Assembly (NCBI GenBank): GCA_942491345.1
Contig: CALOAN010000011.1
Span: 310,001-374,000, forward strand
Direction: 5' to 3'
Length of the DNA stretch: 64,000 nt
Source: JAHEEL01 sp942491345
Lineage (GTDB): Bacteria; Actinomycetota; Acidimicrobiia; Spongiisociales; UBA5794
The position numbers and the translations under genes were made by a program. How positions within the stretch are numbered: position 1 is the first letter of the stretch; each line of letters starts with the position of its first letter. The notes beneath the pieces were generated by a model. That model saw only the letters and a program-made list of their open reading frames with translations. It had not been told where the DNA came from and ran no database searches. Below, piece after piece: positions 8,285-15,984 of this stretch.

Positions 8285-8665
8285 TCACTTCTTTCGGGCG
8301 CCAAGCCGCCGTTGAATCCCGAGTACACCCACGAACGCCATGACGACGGTGATACCGATCTTTGTGAAGTCCAGCACTGGCTTGACCTGGATTCCGTCAG
8401 GCGACACCCTTATGACAGCTACGGGGCGTCCCTGCGAGGCACCGCCGCCGCCGCCGCCACTTCCGGCGCTAGCGTCGCCGTCCGCGGAACCGTATCCACT
8501 GCCGAAACCGAAGCCGCCAGCACGCTCCCAAGCAGAAGCGGTGAACACGAGACCGTCGCCGACGGTCTCTGGCTTCGAGAAGATCGTCCCGGGTTCCGCT
8601 TCACCAAATATGGCGGTCAGCTGCGGGGTAATATCCGGGCTTCTCGGCTCTTCTACATCCGTCAT
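8285..8665 (-). CDS. GerW/YtfJ-family protein
   Basis: The 126-residue product shows the arrangement of the spore YtfJ/GerW family: an N-terminal conserved half, a glycine-rich segment (G-F-G-F-G-S-G then a run of glycines at about residues 68-78), then P-V-A-V-I-R-V-S-P-D-G-I-Q-V-K-P-V. A hydrophobic segment follows near the C-terminus (about 103-118). In Bacillus the family is tied to spore germination, but homologues are widespread in non-sporulating actinobacteria with unknown role. The start overlaps the stop of the preceding small gene (ATGA), so the two are co-translated. Confidence 0.75.
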   Translation of the reverse strand: MTDVEEPRSPDITPQLTAIFGEAEPGTIFSKPETVGDGLVFTASAWERAGGFGFGSGYGSADGDASAGSGGGGGGASQGRPVAVIRVSPDGIQVKPVLDFTKIGITVVMAFVGVLGIQRRLGARKK

Positions 8666-8922
8666 CTGAGTTTCCTCCTCGTGATGTATGTGGCCAGTGC
8701 GACAACGAGCAGCACCGCGCGGGCGACGACTCCATAGTCGCGGATGAAGTGGACTTGGCCTACGTCACCAAGCGAGACGTGGCCTGGACGTCTGTAGGTC
8801 CACGCCACCACATATGGCGGCCAACCAAGCTGCAACGTGGTCTCGCTGCTGGTCAGGCGGACGGGCTTTCCAGCGAATTCGAACGATGACTCGTCTACTT
8901 GACGGATGCGCGCTCGAAGCAT
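8662..8922 (-). CDS. Small protein with C-terminal membrane segment, co-translated with GerW-like gene
   Basis: The 86-residue product begins MLRARIRQVDESSFEFAGKP and has one hydrophobic segment near residues 64-79 followed by T-R-R-K-L-R, consistent with a single membrane anchor. No family is recognised. Its stop overlaps the GerW-like start by 4 bases, implying that the two proteins act together, possibly at the membrane. Confidence 0.6.
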   Translation of the reverse strand: MLRARIRQVDESSFEFAGKPVRLTSSETTLQLGWPPYVVAWTYRRPGHVSLGDVGQVHFIRDYGVVARAVLLVVALATYITRRKLR

Positions 8923-9035
8923 CCATCAATCCTACGCACACATTGCGGGGTGTCCGGAATCAATCCGCTCGTTCAGTGGTCCACTCGCCACACACACGAC
9001 ATGCGTACGAATGACCTTGTGGCATGGACGGATCG

Positions 9036-9066
9036 CCCGCCCATAGGTGCAGCACCTATGGGCGGG
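9036..9066. repeat. Perfect 31-bp inverted repeat (15-bp arms, 1-base centre)
   Basis: The arm CCCGCCCATAGGTGC (9036-9050) and its exact complement (9052-9066) flank a single A at 9051. It lies between two divergently transcribed genes (8922 leftward, 9161 rightward). It could be an operator for a dimeric regulator. A terminator is less likely because no T-run follows and no gene ends there. Confidence 0.7.
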
Positions 9067-9160
9067 GTTGTCGTGTACGTTTGAAGCGGTATGCGGAGGC
9101 CGCAGCGTTCTTCTAGGACGGTCGTTCGGTGCGTCTTCCACGAGTGGAGGAGCGCCGTCT

Positions 9161-9655
9161 ATGTCTGTTCTTGCCCGCCAATCGTTGGCCTTGCTGAGCC
9201 TGTTCGTCCTCGCAACAGCGTGCTCATCCGGCTCTGACGCTGGCGATATCGTTTTCGAGTCCGTATTCAGTCCCTCGACCGAGGCCTCGGTGTGGAACGC
9301 CACAGGAGAAGCGATCGACGATGGTCTCTTGTGCCCGGCTGCGACCGGTGTTCTCGAAGGCTTCGAGGACGAGGACGGAGTTGCAAGGACGGAAGACGAC
9401 CTTGGGTCACTGTTCGGTGCAGGGGAACCGTTTGTGAGTGTGTCCGTCGACTTGATGACGTGCGACGACGGCTCTGGAGTGTTCACGCTCAGGATCATCA
9501 ACGAGGTTGATCCCTCGAAATCGGACGGAACACCAGTTCTCGCATCAACCTGGATCATCACCGGCGGTTCCGGCTATGACACCACAACCGGGGAAGGGAG
9601 CGCCGAGGAGTCCGGCACAGCCTTCCAAGGCACGGGAACCCTCACAAGGGAGTGA
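9161..9655 (+). CDS. Predicted lipoprotein, unknown function
   Basis: The 164-residue product begins MSVLARQSLALLSLFVLATA, a signal peptide ending in the lipobox L-A-T-A-C, so the mature protein should be lipid-anchored at about Cys20. The rest is acidic and Ser/Gly/Thr-rich and resembles no family I know. An upstream in-frame start exists at 9047, but ATG at 9161 with GGAGG nearby gives a clean signal peptide and avoids the upstream palindrome. Confidence 0.65.
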   Translation: MSVLARQSLALLSLFVLATACSSGSDAGDIVFESVFSPSTEASVWNATGEAIDDGLLCPAATGVLEGFEDEDGVARTEDDLGSLFGAGEPFVSVSVDLMTCDDGSGVFTLRIINEVDPSKSDGTPVLASTWIITGGSGYDTTTGEGSAEESGTAFQGTGTLTRE

Positions 9656-9927
9656 ACCCAACGCCCATATCGCGTTCTCCTGCTGTAGATGTGGGTGGGT
9701 TGGGGAGGTTCCGAGCCCCTACATACACCACTCCACGGGACGTCAACTCAGGGTGTCTGTTGGTGCACCCTGCCGTTCCTCCGATCACCCTCGCCGAGAG
9801 GACGATCTCAGGGTGGGATTACCCGGCGGCGGTACCGGAAGCGGTGCCGAAGTCCGGTTCTGTGGCGCTCCTGTCAACAACGGCTAGTTTGCAGGTTCAC
9901 GCCATTCACATGGATAGGAGGGAGGAA

Positions 9928-10680
9928 GTGGCACGACTCGTATTGCTCTCGGGCCCGAGTTGCGTCGGCAAGGGTCCGCTCGTGCAGGCGCTGCGGCGAC
10001 ATCATCCTGACCTGGCGGCACCGCTGGTGCCGCTTGTTCTCTACAACAGCCGCGCTCCCCGTCCCGGTGAAGTCGAGGGTATTGCATACCACTTCCGCCC
10101 CCGAGCGGAAATCGAACGACTCGCTGAGTCCGACGCGTTCGTTGCCGCTGAGGTGCGCGGCGACTTTCAGGCCCTTGAGGTGGCAACGATCGATCAGATC
10201 CTCGAATCGGGCGGCGACGCGTTCTTTGAAGGCAACCCCTTCATTCCCCATTTGCTTCGCCAGGAAGGCGTGCTCAACCGGTATCCGAGCTTCACCGTGT
10301 TCCTCTCGCCGCTCTCCCGGCGGGAGCTCGTGTACTTGCTGGACCCGGTGAGACGAGTCGATCTCGGTCAGTTCGTCGCAGATGTGATGCGACGCAAGCT
10401 GCTGCGAAGAACCACCCACCAGAAGAGCCTGTTGTCTCAGCTCGACCTCGCCAACATCGAGAAGAGAGCAGCGAGCGCCATCGTTGAACTCTCGTATGCC
10501 CACGGCTTTGACCACGTGATCCCGAACCACGATGGGGAAGACAGCGAGAACTGGGATGCGTTCTACTACCCGGTTGGCGATGCGTTCTCGACGCTCGAGA
10601 CGTTCGCCGCTCTGCTGGCCGGCGAATCGCCCGAGCACGTTGAGCATTGGGAGGCGAGTCTGATCCCGGCGGCGGATTGA
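9928..10680 (+). CDS. P-loop kinase-like protein resembling guanylate kinase
   Basis: The 250-residue product starts at GTG 9928, chosen because AGGAGGGAGGAA lies directly upstream. Residues 2-16 form a beta strand and Walker A loop (A-R-L-V-L-L-S-G-P-S-C-V-G-K-G), followed by Y-N-S-R-A-P-R-P-G-E-V-E-G-I-A-Y-H-F, which mirrors the guanylate kinase T-R-x-x-R-x-G-E-x-x-G-x-x-Y-x-F. The C-terminal 100 residues differ from canonical guanylate kinase and the protein is longer than the usual 190-210 residues. It could be a divergent nucleotide kinase with another substrate. In 9661-9927 I see only a small hairpin (CAGGGTG/CACCCTG at 9749-9772). Confidence 0.65.
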   Translation: MARLVLLSGPSCVGKGPLVQALRRHHPDLAAPLVPLVLYNSRAPRPGEVEGIAYHFRPRAEIERLAESDAFVAAEVRGDFQALEVATIDQILESGGDAFFEGNPFIPHLLRQEGVLNRYPSFTVFLSPLSRRELVYLLDPVRRVDLGQFVADVMRRKLLRRTTHQKSLLSQLDLANIEKRAASAIVELSYAHGFDHVIPNHDGEDSENWDAFYYPVGDAFSTLETFAALLAGESPEHVEHWEASLIPAAD

Positions 10681-10746
10681 CACACCCGTTGGGCGACATG
10701 GTGCACCGTTGAGCGGCGGACCCGTCACAGCGAGGGTTTTGCTGCC

Positions 10747-10837
10747 AGCTTGCGACGCCGCTGGGCTCATTGGGCTTCGATACCACGACTTGTGCCACAC
10801 CCACGCTGCGCTCCCTATCGCCCAGGGTGAGCACGCC
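10747..10837 (+). pseudogene. Relic of a phage-type tyrosine integrase (catalytic box II fragment)
   Basis: Translation gives A-A-G-L-I-G-L-R-Y-H-D-L-C-H-T-H-A-A-L-P-I-A-Q-G-E-H, which matches the H-D-L-R-H-T-H-A box of phage integrases except that the catalytic Arg is Cys. Nothing upstream or downstream continues the enzyme. The fragment lies inside the segment bounded by the two dprA 3' ends, so it may be what is left of the element's own integrase. Confidence 0.6.
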
Positions 10838-11071
10838 GCTTCTCAGCAAGACGCGTCCCATAGGGTCGTGCGACTCGCAGCGGTGCGGCACCGCGGGCTC
10901 GGGCCCAGCCGATCACTCGGATCGTCAAGGCCGACGTCGGGGACCCGCAGCCAACCACTCTCAGCGAACGACCACGCTTCGTCGGCTTTGCCCTGCGTGT
11001 TGGTGTGGCGCAGATATGTGGTGTGATTTGACGGGCGGGCAGGCCTGGGGTGTCGATGCCGTCGCAACGGG

Positions 11072-11240
11072 TCGGACTGGGAACCGGTGGCCCGCCAGCT
11101 CGCCGCCCGGCACCGAGTCGTGATCATCGACCTTCTCGGGTTCGGTTCCAGCGCTGCACCAACGGCATTCGAGAACATGTGGACCGACGCACAGGCCGAG
11201 GCTCTCGCCCAAACACTGCACCGGCTCTCGCGGTTGCGAG
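11072..11240 (+). pseudogene. Relic of an alpha/beta-hydrolase (N-terminal fragment)
   Basis: The frame reads W-E-P-V-A-R-Q-L-A-A-R-H-R-V-V-I-I-D-L-L-G-F-G-S-S, the strand-helix-strand and D-x-x-G-F-G-x-S turn that precede the nucleophile elbow in alpha/beta-hydrolases. No nucleophile region follows. Together with the integrase fragment it makes up the recognisable content of the 637-bp gap 10681-11317. Confidence 0.55.
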
Positions 11241-11317
11241 GGTGTGCAGCCTCGAACCGTTCGTCCACTCCGAGCGCGACTCCCTGACCCCCTCACATGT
11301 CCCGCTCGAACAGATTC

Positions 11318-13261
11318 CTACGGAGGGTTCATCAGTGCGAAGTCGCCGGCCACCGGGAGCCATGACGCTCCGGCTCCGGTCCAGGTGAACTGCGCGTCGG
11401 CGTTGCCTTGGGTCAGGGTGTGGCGGAAGTAGAACACCTGATCCGACGGCCGGAACAACCCCGGGGTCTCGACGAAGTCGACCACTCCCCAGTCTCCGGC
11501 GACGAACCGGTCGCCTGGGTCGCCGAAGTAGAACTGGCCGTCCGCGATCCCGGTCGTCAGGGTGTCGCGGTAGTAGAAGAACCCCGACGACTCGCGATGC
11601 AGGCCAATCTCGTCGACACCGTCACCGTCCCAGTCACCAACCACCGGCTTGTCACCCGCATCGCCGAACAAGAACGAGTAGTCCGCGGCGCCGAGTCCGC
11701 CTTCGTCCTCCCCGAGTTCGTTGATGATGTAGAACCGGGCCTCAGACGGCCGGTACAGCGACAGCGTGTCGCAGCCGTCACCGTTGAAGTCGCCGGCGAG
11801 CGGCACGTCGCCGGGGTTTCCGAAGAAGAAGGTGATGTCCGCAACACCCTGGGTGTTCGAGTTGCGTAGGTAGACGTAGCCGTCGGACTGACGGTACAGA
11901 CCCGGTGTGTCGATGCCGTCGCAGTTCCAGTCGCCCATGAACGGGACGTCACCCGGGTTCCCGTAATAGAACGTCGTCACCGTCCCCGAGTCGGTATCCA
12001 GATGCCACTGACCGGTCGCAGGATCTACCAGACCCACACCCGGAATGGAGAACACCGAAACCGACACCGTTGCCGCGTTCGACGTGGTGATTCCATCCGT
12101 CGCGGAGTAGGTGAACGAGTCGATGCCGCTGAACCCCGGATTGGGGGTGTAGCCGAAGGATCCATTTGCAGCCATGTTCACCGTGCCGTTGGCTGCGACC
12201 ACCCCGGACGGGTCATTGACCGTCAGGGTGTTCCCGTCGGGATCACTGTCGTTACCCAACACACCCGGGGATAACACGCCGATTGCCATGTTCATGTTGA
12301 TCGCGTACGTATCGTCGACCGCCACCGGTGGCCGATTCAGCGGTTGCCATGCCGGTTCGGACTCGTCGACACCGACAGTGTTGGTTAGGTTGATCCGGTC
12401 GGTGCCGTCGGCGTTCGTCACGGAGATGTCGTCGGTGCCGATGGTCGGGTGGAACCTATAGACGAGCTTCGTCCCGTCCGGTGACCAGAACGGGTCCAAC
12501 GTGAGGCCGTCGATGAATGTCGTCAAGTTGTCGGGGTCGCTGCCATCGACGTTCATGGTCCAGACAAGGCCCTCTTTCCGGTAAGCGATCGTGGTGCCGT
12601 CCGGAGACCAGGACGGCTCGAACTCGTCGGCCGTGGGTGTCTGCGTGAGGTTGGTCGTGCCGGTTCCGTCTGCATTGACGACCTCGATGTCGATAGACTC
12701 GATCGCCCAGTGCCGTTCGTAGGCGATCTTGGTTCCATCGGGCGACCATGCCGGTCTGGCGTGGCTGATCGTCATCGGAGGGAATGTCAACCGGGCCTGG
12801 CCGCTGCCGTCGGCGTTCATCGTCCAGATGCTGCCGCTCCTGACGTAGGCGATCTTGGTGCCGTCCGGCGACCAGACCGGCTCGGACTCGTCGACGGTGA
12901 GTGTGTTGGTCAGGTTGACCAGTGTGCTCCCGCCGAAGACCCAGGAGACGATTTCGTCCGCGACTCCAGGAGCGAAGGGGTCTATCCGGAAGGCGATCGT
13001 GGCGCCGTCGGGCGACCATGCCGGTTCGTACTGGTTGCCCGCCGCAGGAGGGGTCAGTGCGGTTTGGTTGCTGCCGTCGTCGTCCATCGTCCAGATGGCG
13101 TCGACAGCGCCGTTCTTCACGTACGCAATCTTGCCATTGGCGCCAGGTGGTGTTGCCGTGGCCGGTGAGTCGGTGACGGTGACGAGAGCACTCACCAGGA
13201 GGAAGAAGGTCACAAGCAGGCCGATCGTGTGTTGATCCCGGCGGGTGGGGTTCCTGGGCAT
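11318..13261 (-). CDS. Secreted TolB-like beta-propeller / tandem-95 / FG-GAP repeat protein, copy 1
   Basis: The 647-residue product begins MPRNPTRRDQHTIGLLVTFF with a signal peptide ending near P-A-T-A-T. Domains in order: a beta-propeller of about six blades with W-S-P-D-G-T-x-I-A-Y signatures (about residues 40-310, the last blade degenerate); a cadherin/tandem-95-like domain with A-V-D-D-T-Y and G-V-L-G-N-D-S-D-P-D-G (about 315-420); and four FG-GAP/VCBS-like repeats of G-D-W-N-x-D-G-x-D-x-x-G-L-Y-R type (about 430-640). It is probably exported and calcium-binding. No sortase or membrane anchor is seen at the C-terminus. It is a tandem paralogue of the next gene; the start codon is uncertain by up to about 40 codons. 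Confidence 0.8.
   Translation of the reverse strand: MPRNPTRRDQHTIGLLVTFFLLVSALVTVTDSPATATPPGANGKIAYVKNGAVDAIWTMDDDGSNQTALTPPAAGNQYEPAWSPDGATIAFRIDPFAPGVADEIVSWVFGGSTLVNLTNTLTVDESEPVWSPDGTKIAYVRSGSIWTMNADGSGQARLTFPPMTISHARPAWSPDGTKIAYERHWAIESIDIEVVNADGTGTTNLTQTPTADEFEPSWSPDGTTIAYRKEGLVWTMNVDGSDPDNLTTFIDGLTLDPFWSPDGTKLVYRFHPTIGTDDISVTNADGTDRINLTNTVGVDESEPAWQPLNRPPVAVDDTYAINMNMAIGVLSPGVLGNDSDPDGNTLTVNDPSGVVAANGTVNMAANGSFGYTPNPGFSGIDSFTYSATDGITTSNAATVSVSVFSIPGVGLVDPATGQWHLDTDSGTVTTFYYGNPGDVPFMGDWNCDGIDTPGLYRQSDGYVYLRNSNTQGVADITFFFGNPGDVPLAGDFNGDGCDTLSLYRPSEARFYIINELGEDEGGLGAADYSFLFGDAGDKPVVGDWDGDGVDEIGLHRESSGFFYYRDTLTTGIADGQFYFGDPGDRFVAGDWGVVDFVETPGLFRPSDQVFYFRHTLTQGNADAQFTWTGAGASWLPVAGDFALMNPP
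11499..11805. repeat. 307-bp block identical to 13582-13888
   Basis: By direct comparison this block, in the FG-GAP region of propeller gene copy 1, is identical base for base to the matching region of copy 2 (offset 2083). Flanking parts of the two genes are clearly diverged. This points to recent gene conversion or duplication of the segment. Confidence 0.85.
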
Positions 13262-13409
13262 GTGTGTTACCAGCTTCCTCTCATTGGGCACGTCGTACCA
13301 TGGTGAGGGCCGGTGCCCTTGCTTCTCTCCTGTGCCTGGCGCCATTCTCACCCTCCGGCCGGAGGACCATGAACGGACTGCCACTCAATCTCTGGGTTGT
13401 GGTGGTCTC

Positions 13410-15386
13410 CTATCCGAGTGCGAAGTCGCCTGCGATTGGGAGCCATGACGCTCCGGCTCCGGTCCAGGTGAACTGCGCGTCGGCGTTGCCTTGGGTCAGG
13501 GTGTGGCGGAAGTAGAAGACGAGGTTCGATGGTCGGAACACGGCCGGTGTGTCTGCGCTGTCGATGATGCCCCAGTCTCCAGCGACGAACCGGTCGCCTG
13601 GGTCGCCGAAGTAGAACTGGCCGTCCGCGATCCCGGTCGTCAGGGTGTCGCGGTAGTAGAAGAACCCCGACGACTCGCGATGCAGGCCAATCTCGTCGAC
13701 ACCGTCACCGTCCCAGTCACCAACCACCGGCTTGTCACCCGCATCGCCGAACAAGAACGAGTAGTCCGCGGCGCCGAGTCCGCCTTCGTCCTCCCCGAGT
13801 TCGTTGATGATGTAGAACCGGGCCTCAGACGGCCGGTACAGCGACAGCGTGTCGCAGCCGTCACCGTTGAAGTCGCCGGCGAGCGGCATGTCGGATGGGT
13901 TCCCGAAGAAGAACCGGATATCGGCGACCCCCTCCGTATTGGTGTCACGTAGGTACGCGTACGCGTCCGACGTGCGGAACAGACCGGGCGTATCGGTCCC
14001 GTCGCAGTTCCAGTCGCCCATGAACGGGACGTCACCGGGGTTCCCGTAGTAGAACGACGTCACCACACCCGTGCTGCTACGCAGAAACCACACACCGGTC
14101 AGGGGGTTCACGAGCCCAACCGTGTCGTCGACGAACGTCGGCACACCCGGGGCTGAGACCGTGATGGTTATCACCGTATCGTGTGAGAGGTCCACGCCGT
14201 CGGTTGCGTAGTACGTAAAAGCGTCATCGCCGATGAACCCGGGAGCAGGGGTGTACGTAAACGAACCATCGGCGGTCATCGTCAGCGTTCCGTGGTGGGC
14301 GGCCACTCCAGATGGGTAGGCGACCGACAGGCTGTCGCCGTCTGGGTCGGTGTCATTGCCCAGCACACCCGGCGCCGCAACGGTCAGAGAGGTCTCGTAG
14401 GGGGTCGCGTACGCGTCGTCGACCGTCACCGGTCGGCGGTTCACCGGCTGCCACGCCGGTCCGGACTCGGCGAGGCCCGCCGTGTTCGTCAGATTGACCA
14501 GGTCGGTCCCATCGGCATTCATCACATAGATGTCGTCGTTGGTGCCGGGAAGTGTGGGGTCCAGCCGGAACGCGATCTTGGTCCCGTCCGGCGACCAGGC
14601 CGGTTCAGAGAGGTCGGCGAACGCGCCGGAGGCGGTTATGCGAGTCTGATTGGTGCCGTCGGCGTTCATCGTCCAGATGTTGCCATCTCGCCGGTAGGCG
14701 ATCCTGGTCCCGTCCGGTGACCAGGACGGCTCGTACTCGTGGATACTGGGCGTGCTGGTCAGATTGACCGTACCGATTCCGTTTGCATTGACGACATGGA
14801 TGTCGGCTCCGGTTTTCGAGAGGGTGGGGTGGTTCCGGTAGGCGATCTTGGTCCCGTCCGGTGACCAGGCCGGTTCATGATGGGTAGTGAGGAACGGCGG
14901 ACTGGTCAGCGCACTCTGATTGCTGCCGTCGGCGTTCATCGTCCAGATCGCGCCCCCCCTCGTGTAGGCGATCTTGGTTCCGTCCGGCGACCAGGCCGGT
15001 TCTGCTTCGTCGATGCCCGGCGTTTCCGTCAGGTTGCCGATCCCGACGCCGAGGATCCGGAGGTAGATGTCGTCGGTAGCTCCGGCACTGGGGGGATCGA
15101 GCCGATAGGCAACGCGCGTTCCGTCCGGTGACCAGGTCGGCTCGTACTGGCCAGACGTTGTGGGGTACGTCGTCATCGGACTCATGCCGCTGCCATCGGG
15201 CTCCATTATCCAGACAGCGTCAGGGTCGCCGGACCTCTCGTAGGCGATCTTGCCGTTCGCGCCCGGTGGTGTTGCCGTGGCTGGTGAGTCGGTGACGGTG
15301 ACGAGAACACCCACCAGGAGGAAGAGCGTGAGGAGCAGGCCGATCGTGTGCCGATTGTGATGGGTCGGGTTCCTGATCATTCGCAT
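13410..15386 (-). CDS. Secreted TolB-like beta-propeller / tandem-95 / FG-GAP repeat protein, copy 2
   Basis: The 658-residue product begins MRMIRNPTHHNRHTIGLLLT; ATG at 15386 is preceded by GGAGGGAGAG. It has the same plan as copy 1: signal peptide, W-S-P-D-G-T propeller blades (five clear and one degenerate W-Q-P), a tandem-95-like domain with T-V-D-D-A-Y and G-V-L-G-N-D-T-D-P-D-G-D, then four FG-GAP-like repeats ending W-L-P-I-A-G-D-F-A-L-G. The propeller halves have diverged while the C-terminal repeats are near identical. Such exported propellers are often adhesins or sensors of unknown ligand. The 148-bp gap to copy 1 shows no gene. Confidence 0.8.
   Translation of the reverse strand: MRMIRNPTHHNRHTIGLLLTLFLLVGVLVTVTDSPATATPPGANGKIAYERSGDPDAVWIMEPDGSGMSPMTTYPTTSGQYEPTWSPDGTRVAYRLDPPSAGATDDIYLRILGVGIGNLTETPGIDEAEPAWSPDGTKIAYTRGGAIWTMNADGSNQSALTSPPFLTTHHEPAWSPDGTKIAYRNHPTLSKTGADIHVVNANGIGTVNLTSTPSIHEYEPSWSPDGTRIAYRRDGNIWTMNADGTNQTRITASGAFADLSEPAWSPDGTKIAFRLDPTLPGTNDDIYVMNADGTDLVNLTNTAGLAESGPAWQPVNRRPVTVDDAYATPYETSLTVAAPGVLGNDTDPDGDSLSVAYPSGVAAHHGTLTMTADGSFTYTPAPGFIGDDAFTYYATDGVDLSHDTVITITVSAPGVPTFVDDTVGLVNPLTGVWFLRSSTGVVTSFYYGNPGDVPFMGDWNCDGTDTPGLFRTSDAYAYLRDTNTEGVADIRFFFGNPSDMPLAGDFNGDGCDTLSLYRPSEARFYIINELGEDEGGLGAADYSFLFGDAGDKPVVGDWDGDGVDEIGLHRESSGFFYYRDTLTTGIADGQFYFGDPGDRFVAGDWGIIDSADTPAVFRPSNLVFYFRHTLTQGNADAQFTWTGAGASWLPIAGDFALG
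13582..13888. repeat. 307-bp block identical to 11499-11805
   Basis: Second member of the identical pair, inside propeller gene copy 2. Identity breaks sharply on both sides: at the left, cagcgacg here against cggcgacg in copy 1; at the right, gcatgtcgga here against gcacgtcgcc. Confidence 0.85.
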
Positions 15387-15490
15387 CACACTCTCCCTCC
15401 GTTGTGGGACAGCGCACTGCGTGAGGGGTGCAACATGCCCCGAGTTCGCGTCGCACACAAAGCCTACGCCGATTCACCGGCGGTGGGTCG

Positions 15491-15794
15491 CTATCGCTCG
15501 CGGGATATCGCGACCGTCTCATTGTGCCGGAGAATCCGGCCGGCGCTGCGGGGGTACGGGAACGAGTAGGTGCGGATCGGCTCGAGCCCGTACGCCGTCT
15601 CGATCTCCGCAATGACTGCGGCGTCGACGAATTCGACGTGGCTGTGGATCACGCTTTGCCACGACGATGGAACAATGATCGTGACGGGTGTGCACAGCGC
15701 CACTGAAGTCTCGCAAAACGTGTTCCAGGACCCTGCGATAGGTTTCGACGGTTTCGCGGCGGAAGCCGCCAGGCGCGACTGCCTGAATTGACAT
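15491..15794 (-). pseudogene. Frameshifted small gene, copy 2 of the two-copy repeat family
   Basis: Reading from ATG 15794 gives MSIQAVAPGGFRRETVETYR and continues about 15 residues. A second frame then continues plausibly as C-E-T-S-V-A-L-C-T-P-V-T-I-I-V-P-S-S-W to a stop at 15491 after Y-S-F-P-Y-P-R-S-A-G-R-I. Copy 1 at 5968 reads through the corresponding T-S-V-A-x-C-T in its first frame, so a 1-base insertion in this copy is the simplest explanation. The repaired product would be about 100 residues of unknown function. This relic is the only content I can name in the 598-bp gap 15387-15984. Confidence 0.45.
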
Positions 15795-15984
15795 GAGACA
15801 ACCGATCCTGGGTGCGCCGTCATGGGCGGGTTCGTGTGGTTTGTTTCTTTGGTCTTCTCAGGTGACATCATTGGTTCAACCCCGGTACCGCCCACCGGTC
15901 CCACCGAGCACCGAAGGTTGCTTGACGTCTGGCCCTATCCCGATCGCTGATTCTGGCGTACGGTGAGGGTGACCGGAGCGCCCC

